Origin: an uncultured Polaribacter sp. | Lineage (GTDB): Bacteria; Bacteroidota; Bacteroidia; Flavobacteriales; Flavobacteriaceae | Length of the DNA stretch: 45,723 bases | NCBI GenBank assembly: GCA_938084845.1 | Contig: CALKEB010000029.1 | Span: forward strand, 1 to 45,723 | Direction: 5' to 3' | Part shown: positions 8,567 through 16,642 of the stretch, in pieces | Layout of the letters: every line of letters begins with the position of its first letter | Position numbering within the stretch: the first letter of the stretch is position 1 | Position numbers and translations under genes: made by a program | The notes under the pieces: model-generated | Told to the model about the DNA's origin: nothing | Database searches by the model: none | Seen by the model: only the letters and a program-made list of their open reading frames with translations

Positions 8567-9412
8567 TTATTTCATCATTTGTAAGTTACTTACTTCTTGG
8601 TTTGTTAATGGCCTCCATCTTCCTCTTGGAAGGTTTCTCTTGGTTAACTCTGCAAAAATAACACGATCTAATTTATTTACTTTATAACCAACATGCTCAA
8701 AAATCTTTCTTACAATTCTATTTCTACCCGAATGAATTTCAATACCAATTTCTGTTTTTGGCTGTCCCTCTACATAAGAAATTGCATCTATAAAGACTTT
8801 TCTTCCTTCAATAATTACCTCTCCTCTTAATTTTTCTAAATCTTTTAAATCAAGTTTTCTATCTAAAGAAGCATGATATAATTTACGAACATTGTGCTTT
8901 GGATGCGTTAATTTTTTAGCTAAATCTCCATCATTGGTAAACAATAATAAACCTGTTGTATTTCTATCCAATCTACCTACTGGATAAATACGTTCTTTAG
9001 AGGCATTGGCCACCAAATCCATGACCGTTTTTCTACCTCGATCATCATCCATTGTCGTAATATAATTCTTAGGCTTATTTAATAAAATATATCTTTTTTG
9101 CTCTGGAGTAATCGAAGTACCATCAAACTGAACTATATCATCTGGCTGGACTTTATACCCCATTTCTGTAATTAATTTTCCATTTACTTTTACACTCCCA
9201 TGCTCTATATAAGTATCTGCTTCTCTTCTAGAACAGACTCCAGAATTTGCAATATATTTATTTAATCGGATACCAGTTGAAGTGGCGTTTTGGGGCACAA
9301 CTTTATTGTTTGCTTCCTTTTTTACCTTTTTTTTTGGAGAAGACTTTCTGCTTAGCGGCTTACTCGTTTTACCTTCTTGTCGTCTTCTCGACGAGTTATT
9401 ATTTGAATTCAT
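8567..9412 (-). CDS. RluB/RsuA-family rRNA pseudouridine synthase
   Basis: Converts a uridine in rRNA to pseudouridine. After a basic, Ser/Lys-rich N-terminal tail (about 45 residues, common in Bacteroidota homologues), an S4 RNA-binding domain (IRLNKYIANSGVCSRREAD, about 48-94) precedes the catalytic domain with GRLDRNTTG; the catalytic Asp is at 149. The open frame extends 11 codons further upstream to 9445, but a TACCTTTG promoter element at 9427-9434 lies inside that extension and about 15 bases before the ATG at 9412, so I chose the shorter start. Which uridine it modifies (RluB, RluF or RsuA type) cannot be assigned. It is the last gene on the strand after the isoprenoid genes but has its own promoter. 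Confidence 0.92.
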   Translation of the reverse strand: MNSNNNSSRRRQEGKTSKPLSRKSSPKKKVKKEANNKVVPQNATSTGIRLNKYIANSGVCSRREADTYIEHGSVKVNGKLITEMGYKVQPDDIVQFDGTSITPEQKRYILLNKPKNYITTMDDDRGRKTVMDLVANASKERIYPVGRLDRNTTGLLLFTNDGDLAKKLTHPKHNVRKLYHASLDRKLDLKDLEKLRGEVIIEGRKVFIDAISYVEGQPKTEIGIEIHSGRNRIVRKIFEHVGYKVNKLDRVIFAELTKRNLPRGRWRPLTNQEVSNLQMMK

Positions 9413-9426
9413 TTTATAAATTTTGG

Positions 9427-9434
9427 CAAAGGTA
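9427..9434 (-). promoter_or_regulatory. TAnnTTTG promoter element for the pseudouridine synthase gene
   Basis: TACCTTTG on the minus strand matches the Bacteroidota -7 consensus TAnnTTTG and sits about 15 bases before the ATG at 9412. No clear TTG at -33 is present. It decides against the longer upstream start. Confidence 0.5.
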
Positions 9435-9448
9435 CTCAAATTCACATT

Positions 9449-10366
9449 CTAATGTAAACGATCTATTACTTTTTCTAGTAGTAAAGAAGTGTCTATAAAA
9501 ACCAAACAAAAAACACCAATTAACAGTAATATTTTTAGTGTGTTGTGAAGTGTTCTGTATTGATTTCTTTGAGTTGAGTTCCATAAATACACCCCCACAA
9601 ATAGTAAAGTAACCAACGCTAAGTAAAAATAATATTTCATAGCGCTTAGTGTAGGTAAATTAAATAAAAAAGCAATGGGTATAAGCGTAGATATTAAAAG
9701 TGTGATAGACAGTTGTTTTGTTTTTCTCTCTCCATACACCACTGAAAAGGTTTTATAATTATTCGCTATAGCTCCCTTCATATTTTCTAAATCTTTGATG
9801 AGCTCTCTTACCATAATTACTAAAAAAAGGAAAATAGCATGCACAAAAATTATTTTAGAAAAATTTTTGTAGTAAATAAAAATTACAAAAAAAGGTAATA
9901 TGGTTAATATTGTCGCAGAAAGTAATCCTATAAAGGGTGTTTTTTTTAGTTTGTGAGAGTAAAACCAAATCCCAAAAATATATACAGAGAAAAAAAAGGC
10001 AGCTTTCCAACTCACAAAAAAAGAGCATGAAAATCCTGTAAAATTTAAAAAAAAATAAAGATTAAGTTTAGTTTCTTGCTTTACAATATTATCAATACCC
10101 GTTTTTAAAGGTCTATTTATTTGATCTACTTTTACATCGTAAAAATTATTTATAATGTAACCAGCAGCTACAACACAAACCGTTGCAATGACTATACATA
10201 ATAAATGAGGGTCAAAAATTACTTTTTGGATAGAATTTTCAGGAGAAAAAATGAATATTGCTGCAAGGTATTGTGCTACAATTAAAACCAATATGTTGTA
10301 CCCTCTTACTACAGAAAGTAAACTAAATACTTTTTTTAATAAGTTCTTTGAGAGAAAGGTACTCAT
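9449..10366 (-). CDS. UbiA-family prenyltransferase
   Basis: A 305-residue multi-spanning membrane protein of the UbiA superfamily, which attaches a polyprenyl chain to an acceptor. The first Asp-rich motif is visible as NNFYDVKVDQINRP (residues 73-86, Asp77 and Asp81); a second acidic motif is in RELIKDLENMKG near 190. About eight hydrophobic segments are evident. Flavobacterial homologues are often labelled geranylgeranylglycerol-phosphate geranylgeranyltransferase, but the real acceptor is not established. It starts 15 bases after the GHMP kinase stop, in a run with mevalonate-pathway genes that would supply its prenyl substrate. A role in quinone or other lipid synthesis is equally possible. 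Confidence 0.88.
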   Translation of the reverse strand: MSTFLSKNLLKKVFSLLSVVRGYNILVLIVAQYLAAIFIFSPENSIQKVIFDPHLLCIVIATVCVVAAGYIINNFYDVKVDQINRPLKTGIDNIVKQETKLNLYFFLNFTGFSCSFFVSWKAAFFFSVYIFGIWFYSHKLKKTPFIGLLSATILTILPFFVIFIYYKNFSKIIFVHAIFLFLVIMVRELIKDLENMKGAIANNYKTFSVVYGERKTKQLSITLLISTLIPIAFLFNLPTLSAMKYYFYLALVTLLFVGVYLWNSTQRNQYRTLHNTLKILLLIGVFCLVFIDTSLLLEKVIDRLH

Positions 10367-10381
10367 AATGAGTGATTTTTT

Positions 10382-11308
10382 TTAGAACCTATATACCAAT
10401 TCTAATTTATAGTCTTTTAAGCTTTTTTGTGCTTTTTTGTAATCTTCTGTAAAACCTAAGATGTAACCTCCACCACCAGAACCACATAATTTCAAGTAAT
10501 AATCATTAGTAGTTATGCCTTGTTCCCATATATTATGAAAGGCAACAGGTATCATCGGTTTAAAGTTTTTTAAAACAACTTTTGATAATTTTTTAACGTT
10601 ACCAAACAAAGAGGAAATATCTCCAGATAAGAAATCATCTATACAAGCATCTGTATGCTTTGCAAATTCTTCGCTAATCATTTTTCTAAACCCTTCATTT
10701 TTCATTTTATTCATAAAAATGTTAACCATAGGTTCAGTTTCTCCTATTTGCTCAGAATCTAATAAGAATACTGCCCCTTTTCCTTCTTTTTGAGATGGAA
10801 TGCCTGCAGGTTCAATATTTTCTTTGGAATTGATAAGAATTGGTAAACTTAAATAAGAATTTAAAGGATCTAGTCCAGAACTTTTACCGTGAAAAAAAGA
10901 TTCCATTAAAGAAAATATTTCTTTTAATTTAAGTAGTTTTTCTCTAGTTAAATTTTCTAAAACCGTAATTTTATTGGCAGCATATTTGTCATAAATTGAC
11001 GCTACTAATGCTCCTGAACTTCCTACACCATAGCCTTGAGGTATAGAAGAATCAAAATACATACCGTTGTCAATGTCTTTTTTAAAAGCTTCTAAATTAA
11101 AGATTACTTTGTCTGAATTTAACTGAGCTAAGTGATTGTAAAAGCGAAGTAGATTGGAATTAGAATCTTGTGCTGTGCCTTTTAAATCATTAGAAGACTT
11201 TAAAGCACCCCTGTAGGCATTAAATGGAATGGCTAAACCCTTAGAATCTTTTATAATTCCATACTCTCCAAAAAGAAGGATTTTAGCATAAAATAATGGA
11301 CCTTTCAT
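10382..11308 (-). CDS. GHMP kinase, probable mevalonate kinase
   Basis: A 308-residue GHMP-superfamily kinase. The ATP-binding motif PQGYGVGSSGAL occupies 90-101, the N-terminal KILLFGEYGII matches mevalonate kinases, Asp147 in SGLDPLNSY is in the position of the catalytic base, and the C-terminal motif CGSGGGGYILGF is intact. It would phosphorylate mevalonate (or phosphomevalonate) with ATP. The diphosphomevalonate decarboxylase gene lies 480 bases upstream on the same strand and a prenyltransferase follows, so a place in the mevalonate pathway is strongly supported; whether it uses mevalonate or phosphomevalonate is inference. Confidence 0.88.
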   Translation of the reverse strand: MKGPLFYAKILLFGEYGIIKDSKGLAIPFNAYRGALKSSNDLKGTAQDSNSNLLRFYNHLAQLNSDKVIFNLEAFKKDIDNGMYFDSSIPQGYGVGSSGALVASIYDKYAANKITVLENLTREKLLKLKEIFSLMESFFHGKSSGLDPLNSYLSLPILINSKENIEPAGIPSQKEGKGAVFLLDSEQIGETEPMVNIFMNKMKNEGFRKMISEEFAKHTDACIDDFLSGDISSLFGNVKKLSKVVLKNFKPMIPVAFHNIWEQGITTNDYYLKLCGSGGGGYILGFTEDYKKAQKSLKDYKLELVYRF

Positions 11309-11360
11309 TTCTTTTCATAATTGTATTACAAAAATACGCCTTTTTATTGTATTGTTAGTG

Positions 11361-11762
11361 TCAATTTTTGTAATAAGATTTCCAAACCCCAACTTTAACA
11401 TTATTTAAGTATTTTCCTTTTTCTATAATCTTCCCATTTTTATCATAGGTTTTCCAAACTCCAGATTTTAATCCATCTTCATAAAAGCCTATGGTTTTAA
11501 GTTCACCTGTAGGATAGTATTGTAAAAATTTACCTTCTAATTTTCCGAAAACAAATTTTGATTCTTGTGCTTTTACTCCTGTTAGGTAATAATCTATTAA
11601 AAGATTTTTATTATTGTCGCTTGAAGAAATTAGCCTATAATAAACAGCACTTTCTCTAGGCACTTCCTTAAAATTTGCATCAAAAAATACTTTTTTTTGA
11701 CTGTAAGAATAGCTACTCAAAAAAGAAATAAAAAAGAGTGTAACAAAAAATTTAAAATTCAT
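11361..11762 (-). CDS. Secreted YwqK/MORN-type repeat protein
   Basis: A short exported protein of about 133 residues. From the ATG at 11762 it begins MNFKFFVTLFFISFLSS..., a clear signal peptide; the open frame runs 15 codons further upstream but those residues would spoil the signal and overlap the decarboxylase gene, so I chose the internal start. The C-terminal half has repeated motifs of the form G.w..Y...G.l...G.Y (GEFLQYYPTGELKTIGFYEDG-like), typical of YwqK/MORN repeats. Some databases call such proteins toxin-antitoxin YwqK antitoxins; there is no partner toxin here and I do not support that role. Its place inside an isoprenoid operon is unexplained. Confidence 0.78.
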   Translation of the reverse strand: MNFKFFVTLFFISFLSSYSYSQKKVFFDANFKEVPRESAVYYRLISSSDNNKNLLIDYYLTGVKAQESKFVFGKLEGKFLQYYPTGELKTIGFYEDGLKSGVWKTYDKNGKIIEKGKYLNNVKVGVWKSYYKN

Positions 11763-11787
11763 AAACAAGCAATTAATAGCAGGTTTG

Positions 11788-12867
11788 CTACATTTTTTTT
11801 GCTCCAAAACCTACATAATCACAAATATAATGATTTTTCTGACAGTACTTAGACAACTCTTTATCAATGAATTGTAACACTTCATTTTTCTCATTTTCAG
11901 GAAACAACACATGTACGTTTGCCCCTGCATCTAACGTAAAACAAATATTGCTATTGGTATGGTTTCTATACTCCCAAATTTTATTAATGACTTCTAACGT
12001 GTTTGGTTTCATCAATATAAAGTAAGGCGAACTTGTAAGCATCATTGCATGCAGTGTAAGTGCTTCGCTTTCTACTAAATGTATAAACTCTTTAACTTTA
12101 CCTTTTTGTAAAATAGTAGTCATTTTTGCAAGATTATCATTCGCTTGTTGAAATCTATTTTCAGCATAAGGATGGTTGTGCATTAGGTTATGACCAACAG
12201 TACTCGAAACTTGTTTTTCACCCTTATCAACCAACAAAATGACATCTTGATAATTTTGAAAAACAGGAGCTATTTTAAAAGGAAATTGCACACCAAATAA
12301 ATCTGAACTTTCTGCAATTGCAGGATGTTCTCCCCATACAACTAAAGGTCCTTCTATACTTCTACTTGCACTTCCAGATCCTAGCCTAGCCAAAAAAGAT
12401 GCCTTTTTATTTATGAAATCTTGAGATAAATCTTGAACTAATTCATTTTCTAAACTCATTAAACACATTGCAATTGCACTCAAACCACTTGCTGATGAAG
12501 CAATTCCACTGGAATGAGGAAATGAGTTTTTTGAATTTATTGTCATTTTATAATTAAAAATGTAAGGACAATAGTCTTGTATTCGTTTAAAAAACTCTGC
12601 AATTTTAGGCTTAAATTCTTCTTTCTTTTTACCCTCAAAAAACAAATCGAAAGTAACCTCAGTGGTTTTTTCTATCTTCTTAAACTCAATGGTGGTTATT
12701 GTATGGCAGTTATCTAAAGTAAAGCTAATAGAAGCGTTTTTTGGTATTTGAGGATTGCTTTTACCCCAATATTTAATCAAAGCAATATTGCTTGGCGTTT
12801 TCCATGTAAACGTTGTGTTTTCTATTAGATGTAAGTCTGATTTTACTAAAAACTGGTCTGTATTCAA
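11788..12867 (-). CDS. mvaD: Diphosphomevalonate decarboxylase
   Basis: Catalyses ATP-dependent decarboxylation of diphosphomevalonate to isopentenyl diphosphate, the last step of the mevalonate pathway. The signature NIALIKYWGK lies shortly after the start, the GHMP ATP-binding loop is PHSSGIASSASGLSA, and the catalytic Asp is in CFTLDAGANVHVL near the C-terminus. An upstream ATG at 12909 gives 373 residues, but a TATATTTG promoter element lies at 12885-12892 inside that extension; the in-frame TTG at 12867 gives a 359-residue product closer to the conserved N-terminus, so I prefer it with moderate confidence. First gene of the isoprenoid run, divergent from the thiamine pyrophosphokinase gene. 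Confidence 0.9.
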   Translation of the reverse strand: MNTDQFLVKSDLHLIENTTFTWKTPSNIALIKYWGKSNPQIPKNASISFTLDNCHTITTIEFKKIEKTTEVTFDLFFEGKKKEEFKPKIAEFFKRIQDYCPYIFNYKMTINSKNSFPHSSGIASSASGLSAIAMCLMSLENELVQDLSQDFINKKASFLARLGSGSASRSIEGPLVVWGEHPAIAESSDLFGVQFPFKIAPVFQNYQDVILLVDKGEKQVSSTVGHNLMHNHPYAENRFQQANDNLAKMTTILQKGKVKEFIHLVESEALTLHAMMLTSSPYFILMKPNTLEVINKIWEYRNHTNSNICFTLDAGANVHVLFPENEKNEVLQFIDKELSKYCQKNHYICDYVGFGAKKM

Positions 12868-12884
12868 AACATAAAAATTTACTA

Positions 12885-12892
12885 CAAATATA
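12885..12892 (-). promoter_or_regulatory. TAnnTTTG element at the mvaD start
   Basis: TATATTTG on the minus strand fits the Bacteroidota -7 consensus. It lies inside the longest mvaD reading frame and 17 bases before the TTG at 12867. No clear -33 TTG. Confidence 0.4.
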
Positions 12893-13025
12893 AACCTATA
12901 ACGATACATCTACTAATTTATCTAAAATCGATTCTACATACTTGTAGATTAAGCGGGTTCTAATGTATCCTTTAAACTAACTACTCCTTTTCTTCGCTTT
13001 AGAAAACATTAATTCTAATAAAGAG

Positions 13026-13052
13026 TTGATGTTTTTTTTGTTTGTATTTTTG
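13026..13052 (+). promoter_or_regulatory. Promoter of the thiamine pyrophosphokinase gene
   Basis: TTG (13026-13028), a 16-base spacer and TATTTTTG (13045-13052) match the Bacteroidota promoter form. The ATG at 13058 is only five bases further, so the transcript would be nearly leaderless. Confidence 0.5.
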
Positions 13053-13057
13053 TAGAA

Positions 13058-13663
13058 ATGAAAAAAGACAAAGTTTTTTTATTATTAAATGGTGATAAAC
13101 CTAATCAATTACCTAATTTAGATGAGTATAAACTCATTTGTGCTACTGATGGGGCATACAAATATTTAGAAGAAAACAATATTTCTCCGAATTTTGTATC
13201 TGGCGATTTTGATTCTTTGAACATTTTTCCAAAAGAAATAGATTTCATAGAAACTCCAAATCAAGATTTTACAGATTTTGATAAAATACTTCAGATTCTA
13301 TTTGATAAAGGATTTTATCATATTGATGTTTATGGTGCAAGTGGATCAGAACAAGATCACTTTTTAGGAAATCTACACACAGCCGTTCAATGGCAACACA
13401 AATTAAAACTTACTTTTTTTGATAATCACAGCATGTATTATCTGGCTGATAAACGTACAATAATCAAAAACTGCAAGGAAAAAATTGTTTCACTCATCCC
13501 CTTCCCTGAAGCAAAGCAAATAACCACTCAAGGTTTGCAATATCCGTTAGAAAAAGGAAACTTAACATTTGGCGAAAGAATAGGCTCTAGAAATAAAGCC
13601 ATTAAAAATGAAGTTGGTATTTCTTTCACACAAGGAAATTTATTTATCTTCATCAATCACTAA
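13058..13663 (+). CDS. Thiamine pyrophosphokinase
   Basis: Transfers pyrophosphate from ATP to thiamine to give thiamine diphosphate. The family motifs are in order: CATDGAYKYL at 28-37, SGDFDS at 48-53, and QDFTDFDK at 69-76 (the D.TD..K signature), with GSRNKAIKN near the C-terminus as the thiamine-side motif. At 201 residues it is the normal short single-domain enzyme and probably acts as a dimer in the cytoplasm. It reads divergently from mvaD and is followed five bases later by a small unknown gene, probably in the same transcript. No TPP riboswitch is visible in the very short leader. Confidence 0.9.
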   Translation: MKKDKVFLLLNGDKPNQLPNLDEYKLICATDGAYKYLEENNISPNFVSGDFDSLNIFPKEIDFIETPNQDFTDFDKILQILFDKGFYHIDVYGASGSEQDHFLGNLHTAVQWQHKLKLTFFDNHSMYYLADKRTIIKNCKEKIVSLIPFPEAKQITTQGLQYPLEKGNLTFGERIGSRNKAIKNEVGISFTQGNLFIFINH

Positions 13664-13668
13664 ATAAA

Positions 13669-13902
13669 ATGGAAAGAAAAATTAAATTATTGTGGGATTT
13701 TAGAGGCCCAGATGCCAAAGAAACTGCAAAACATCATACTATACATTTAAAAGAATTTGCTGTTTTAGAAAAACTAGCATTTCATGAAATTGACATCAAA
13801 GAAAACAATCCTATGTTGGTTTCTGCCTTCATCGTTGTTGATGAAAAAGACATGAAAACGTATAGAAATGCTTTAAAACCTCATAGAGGAGAAATTGTTT
13901 AA
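13669..13902 (+). CDS. Small conserved-looking protein of unknown function
   Basis: A 77-residue protein that I do not recognise by function. It is soluble, with no signal or membrane segment. The His-rich stretch TAKHHTIHLKEF (20-31) and the C-terminal LKPHRGE are the most distinctive parts; the size and layout recall YciI-like ferredoxin-fold proteins only loosely. It begins five bases after the thiamine pyrophosphokinase stop, which points to a common transcript. Codon use looks like its neighbours, so it is probably a real gene. Confidence 0.7.
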   Translation: MERKIKLLWDFRGPDAKETAKHHTIHLKEFAVLEKLAFHEIDIKENNPMLVSAFIVVDEKDMKTYRNALKPHRGEIV

Positions 13903-13919
13903 ATAAGGGTTTATTTAAA
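13898..13919. terminator. Weak hairpin between convergent genes
   Basis: TTTAAATAA and TTATTTAAA form an all-A/T stem around a GGGT loop and contain both stop codons of the convergent genes ending at 13902 and 13911. It may act as a weak bidirectional terminator. Confidence 0.35.
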
Positions 13920-14888
13920 TCTAAATTTCATAAAAACAGGTAAATGGTCGGATGCTTGTTCAAACTCACTTAATATTCTTCCAGAGATTAGTTCGATGGT
14001 GTTTTTTGTGTAAAAAATATAATCGATTCTTTTAGAGGGAGCGACCGAATTAAAAGTGTTTTTTATTTCTGATACGTTAAAAGCAGCATTTCCAACACCA
14101 TCCATAGAAAATAATTTTTGTGTGGCTGCCTCTTTGTCTTTTGCTTCAGAGTTAAAATCTCCCAATAAAATAGTTGGATAGTTATTCTTATAAGTATGAA
14201 ATACTTCTAAAACTTCTTTAAATTGAATTTCTCTAGTTTTTTGATCAAAAGCCTCTAAGTGAACATTTATTAAGATTGCTTCTTTACCCTTAAAATTTAC
14301 TTTAACAACTTGCGCTAAACGATCTAAATAAAAAGCATTTCTATAGAAAGGAGTACTTTTTACGCTTTCTAAAACAATTCTTTTTTGATTGGATAAAGGA
14401 TATTTACTTAAAATAGATTGCCCTGAAATAACTTTTCCAAAATGCATACGTATTGGCCTATAAGGAAAAGGTAAATAACGCTTATCCCAATTAATTGCTC
14501 TAGCACTAAAACCATAGCCTAATTTAGCAATTGCTTCTTCTTGATCAATATTATAAGAACGACTTGCATTATAGTCTATCTCCTGAAAAGCAATCACATC
14601 AGGATTTACATTTAAAAATTCTTGGTGTACTTTCTGTAGATTATTTTTAAATAACGAGCTAGGCTTTGCAATAGGCCTGTTATTTGTCATTCCACTTAAA
14701 TAACCAATATTATAAGTTACTATACTAAAAGTGGTATCCTTTTGTACTGGATAATTACGATCACTTTTTTTAATAATAGCATATTCTTTTGAATTCAAAT
14801 TAGCAGAAGAAGCCCAAAAATAAAAAACACAAAAACCAACAAAAAGTAATAGAAAAACTCTAAAAACTAATTTTAAAAAAAATCGCAT
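13911..14888 (-). CDS. Membrane-anchored endonuclease/exonuclease/phosphatase family protein
   Basis: A 325-residue EEP-superfamily (DNase I-like fold) protein. The N-terminus has one hydrophobic segment (about 7-27), so it is anchored in or exported across the inner membrane. Fold landmarks are TYNIGYLSG near 58-66, FQEIDYN with the metal-binding Glu near 101, LLGDFNSEA in the C-terminal half and the final SDHLPVF with the catalytic His. The substrate (nucleic acid, phospholipid or other phosphoester) cannot be told from sequence. Its ATG overlaps the stop of the MscS gene by one base (TAATG), so the two are translated from one message. Confidence 0.88.
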   Translation of the reverse strand: MRFFLKLVFRVFLLLFVGFCVFYFWASSANLNSKEYAIIKKSDRNYPVQKDTTFSIVTYNIGYLSGMTNNRPIAKPSSLFKNNLQKVHQEFLNVNPDVIAFQEIDYNASRSYNIDQEEAIAKLGYGFSARAINWDKRYLPFPYRPIRMHFGKVISGQSILSKYPLSNQKRIVLESVKSTPFYRNAFYLDRLAQVVKVNFKGKEAILINVHLEAFDQKTREIQFKEVLEVFHTYKNNYPTILLGDFNSEAKDKEAATQKLFSMDGVGNAAFNVSEIKNTFNSVAPSKRIDYIFYTKNTIELISGRILSEFEQASDHLPVFMKFRFK

Positions 14889-16540
14889 TAAGATTCTGGT
14901 GTATTTTGGGGTGGAACATCATTCTTAAATTCAGATAATGCTTGCTGAATAGACGCATTTACGTGTGTTTTATCTGTATTGTATTTAGGAGAACGGTTCG
15001 TTTTATCTGGAAATTGCTCTATAGACACAGTTGTAGAAGGAAATGCAAAATCTACCCCTAAAACCGATGCTAATTTAATAATCGCAATATGCAAACGATG
15101 TTTGGAGGTTTGCTCTTCGCTCCAAGCTAAACTTTTAAAATAAACATTTACCATAATTAAAAGTGCAGAATCACCAAAACCAGTAAACTCTACATTATAA
15201 GAATCTGATCTAGTCTCTGGGTGTTCAATTATAATTTGACGAACTCCATTTACAAAAGCTTCTATTAATTCTGGAGGAGTATCATAGCGTAATCCTAAGT
15301 TTGTATTATACCTTCTATACAACCTTAATCCTTTATTATTAATTACAATTTCAGATAATTTACTATTAGGTATTTGATAAATGGATGTATCTGCAGCCCT
15401 TACTCTTGTAGATCTAAAGCCAACTTTTTCTACAGTACCAACAACTTCTCCTGCTTCTATCCAATCGTCTATATGAAAAGGTTTGTCTACAAATATCATA
15501 ATGGTTCCTATTAAGTTTCGCACTGTATCTTGTGATGCCAATGCAAATGCCAAACCACCAATAGTAGCCCCTGCTAGTAAGGTTGTTGCATCTACTCCAA
15601 AAATGGTCAATAATTTAAAAAAACCAAATACAAGTACAATACCCGTTAATAAGTTGTTCAATATTGGTACTAATTGGTCATCTAACTTGCTATGTGTTTT
15701 CTCGGTAAAATCTGCATAGACTTGCATCACAACTTTTACTAATTTTAAGAAAACATAAATCCAAAAAACAGTTTCTATGATATCTAAACCTAAAAAAATC
15801 CATCTATTTATAAACAAAGAAAATTGTAATGACGGAAAAACTTTACTTATAAATTGAATAGAAAACAATAAACCAATTGGGTGTGCTAGTTTCTTTAAAA
15901 ATTGATTTAATTCTAAATTTGCATTACTCTTGGTAATGTAATGTTGAACACTTCTTAATAATGAAAACGCTATTTTTTTTACGATTAAATATAATATAAA
16001 ACTTATCAGAACCATAAAAAGTAACGCAACAAACTGCCATACTTCTATTCCTAAAAATTGATAATGCCCGTATTGAGGGACTATTTCTTGAATCCAATTT
16101 ACATACCAAGGAAAAACACTATTATAAATTGCATCTATTTTAGCTATTGTTTCTGTAGAATAATACCAGTTACCATTCTTTTTTTCTAAATAAATTTCAG
16201 GTAATCTATTAGGAAAAATAAGGTATCTTGCATATGCTTTAACACCAACAGAATCTATATAATTTGTGTTTGTTGGTATACTGTTTACATCTACAAAAAG
16301 TCCTTTTCCATCTAAAACTTGTTTTATTTTTACAGCTTTTCTAATGGCTTTTTTATCTTCTAATCCAAAGATAGTTTTAGCCGCTTTTTGAGGTTGATAA
16401 TTATCTTCTTGTAAAAATTTTAGGTGTGTATTTATTGTAGCATTAGGGCTACTTAAATCTACTTTTAAACTATCAGAAAATTGTTCTTGTGCCCCTAAAA
16501 TACTGGGTAGTATCAAAAAAAATAAAAGTATCTTTTTCAT
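14888..16540 (-). CDS. MscS-family mechanosensitive ion channel
   Basis: A 550-residue small-conductance mechanosensitive channel homologue. A signal peptide (1-17, ending at GAQ) is followed by a periplasmic segment of about 145 residues, then membrane helices and the MscS core: LLAGATIGGLAFALASQDTV is the pore-lining TM3 with its Gly/Ala pattern, followed by the beta domain FVDKPFHIDDWIEAG. It is larger than E. coli MscS (286) because of the N-terminal extension. A good promoter, TTG-N22-TAAATTTG, lies at 16575-16607. Expected role: release of solutes on osmotic downshock; a link to the following nuclease gene is unknown. Confidence 0.92.
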   Translation of the reverse strand: MKKILLFFLILPSILGAQEQFSDSLKVDLSSPNATINTHLKFLQEDNYQPQKAAKTIFGLEDKKAIRKAVKIKQVLDGKGLFVDVNSIPTNTNYIDSVGVKAYARYLIFPNRLPEIYLEKKNGNWYYSTETIAKIDAIYNSVFPWYVNWIQEIVPQYGHYQFLGIEVWQFVALLFMVLISFILYLIVKKIAFSLLRSVQHYITKSNANLELNQFLKKLAHPIGLLFSIQFISKVFPSLQFSLFINRWIFLGLDIIETVFWIYVFLKLVKVVMQVYADFTEKTHSKLDDQLVPILNNLLTGIVLVFGFFKLLTIFGVDATTLLAGATIGGLAFALASQDTVRNLIGTIMIFVDKPFHIDDWIEAGEVVGTVEKVGFRSTRVRAADTSIYQIPNSKLSEIVINNKGLRLYRRYNTNLGLRYDTPPELIEAFVNGVRQIIIEHPETRSDSYNVEFTGFGDSALLIMVNVYFKSLAWSEEQTSKHRLHIAIIKLASVLGVDFAFPSTTVSIEQFPDKTNRSPKYNTDKTHVNASIQQALSEFKNDVPPQNTPES

Positions 16541-16574
16541 TATTATTTTTATTAAAAAAATGTTAATCGATGTA

Positions 16575-16607
16575 CAAATTTAAACCTTTTCTATTTTTAA
16601 AAGTCAA
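16575..16607 (-). promoter_or_regulatory. Promoter of the MscS-family gene
   Basis: On the minus strand TTG (16607-16605), a 22-base spacer and TAAATTTG (16582-16575) match the TTG-N(17-23)-TAnnTTTG promoter well, 34 bases before the ATG. Confidence 0.6.
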
Positions 16608-16642
16608 AGAACTATAAATAAAAAACAAAAAACCCAATCATT

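Noticed and set aside
11361..11762. Toxin-antitoxin system based on the YwqK-like protein
   Set aside because: The label comes from distant homology; no toxin gene is adjacent and the protein is exported.
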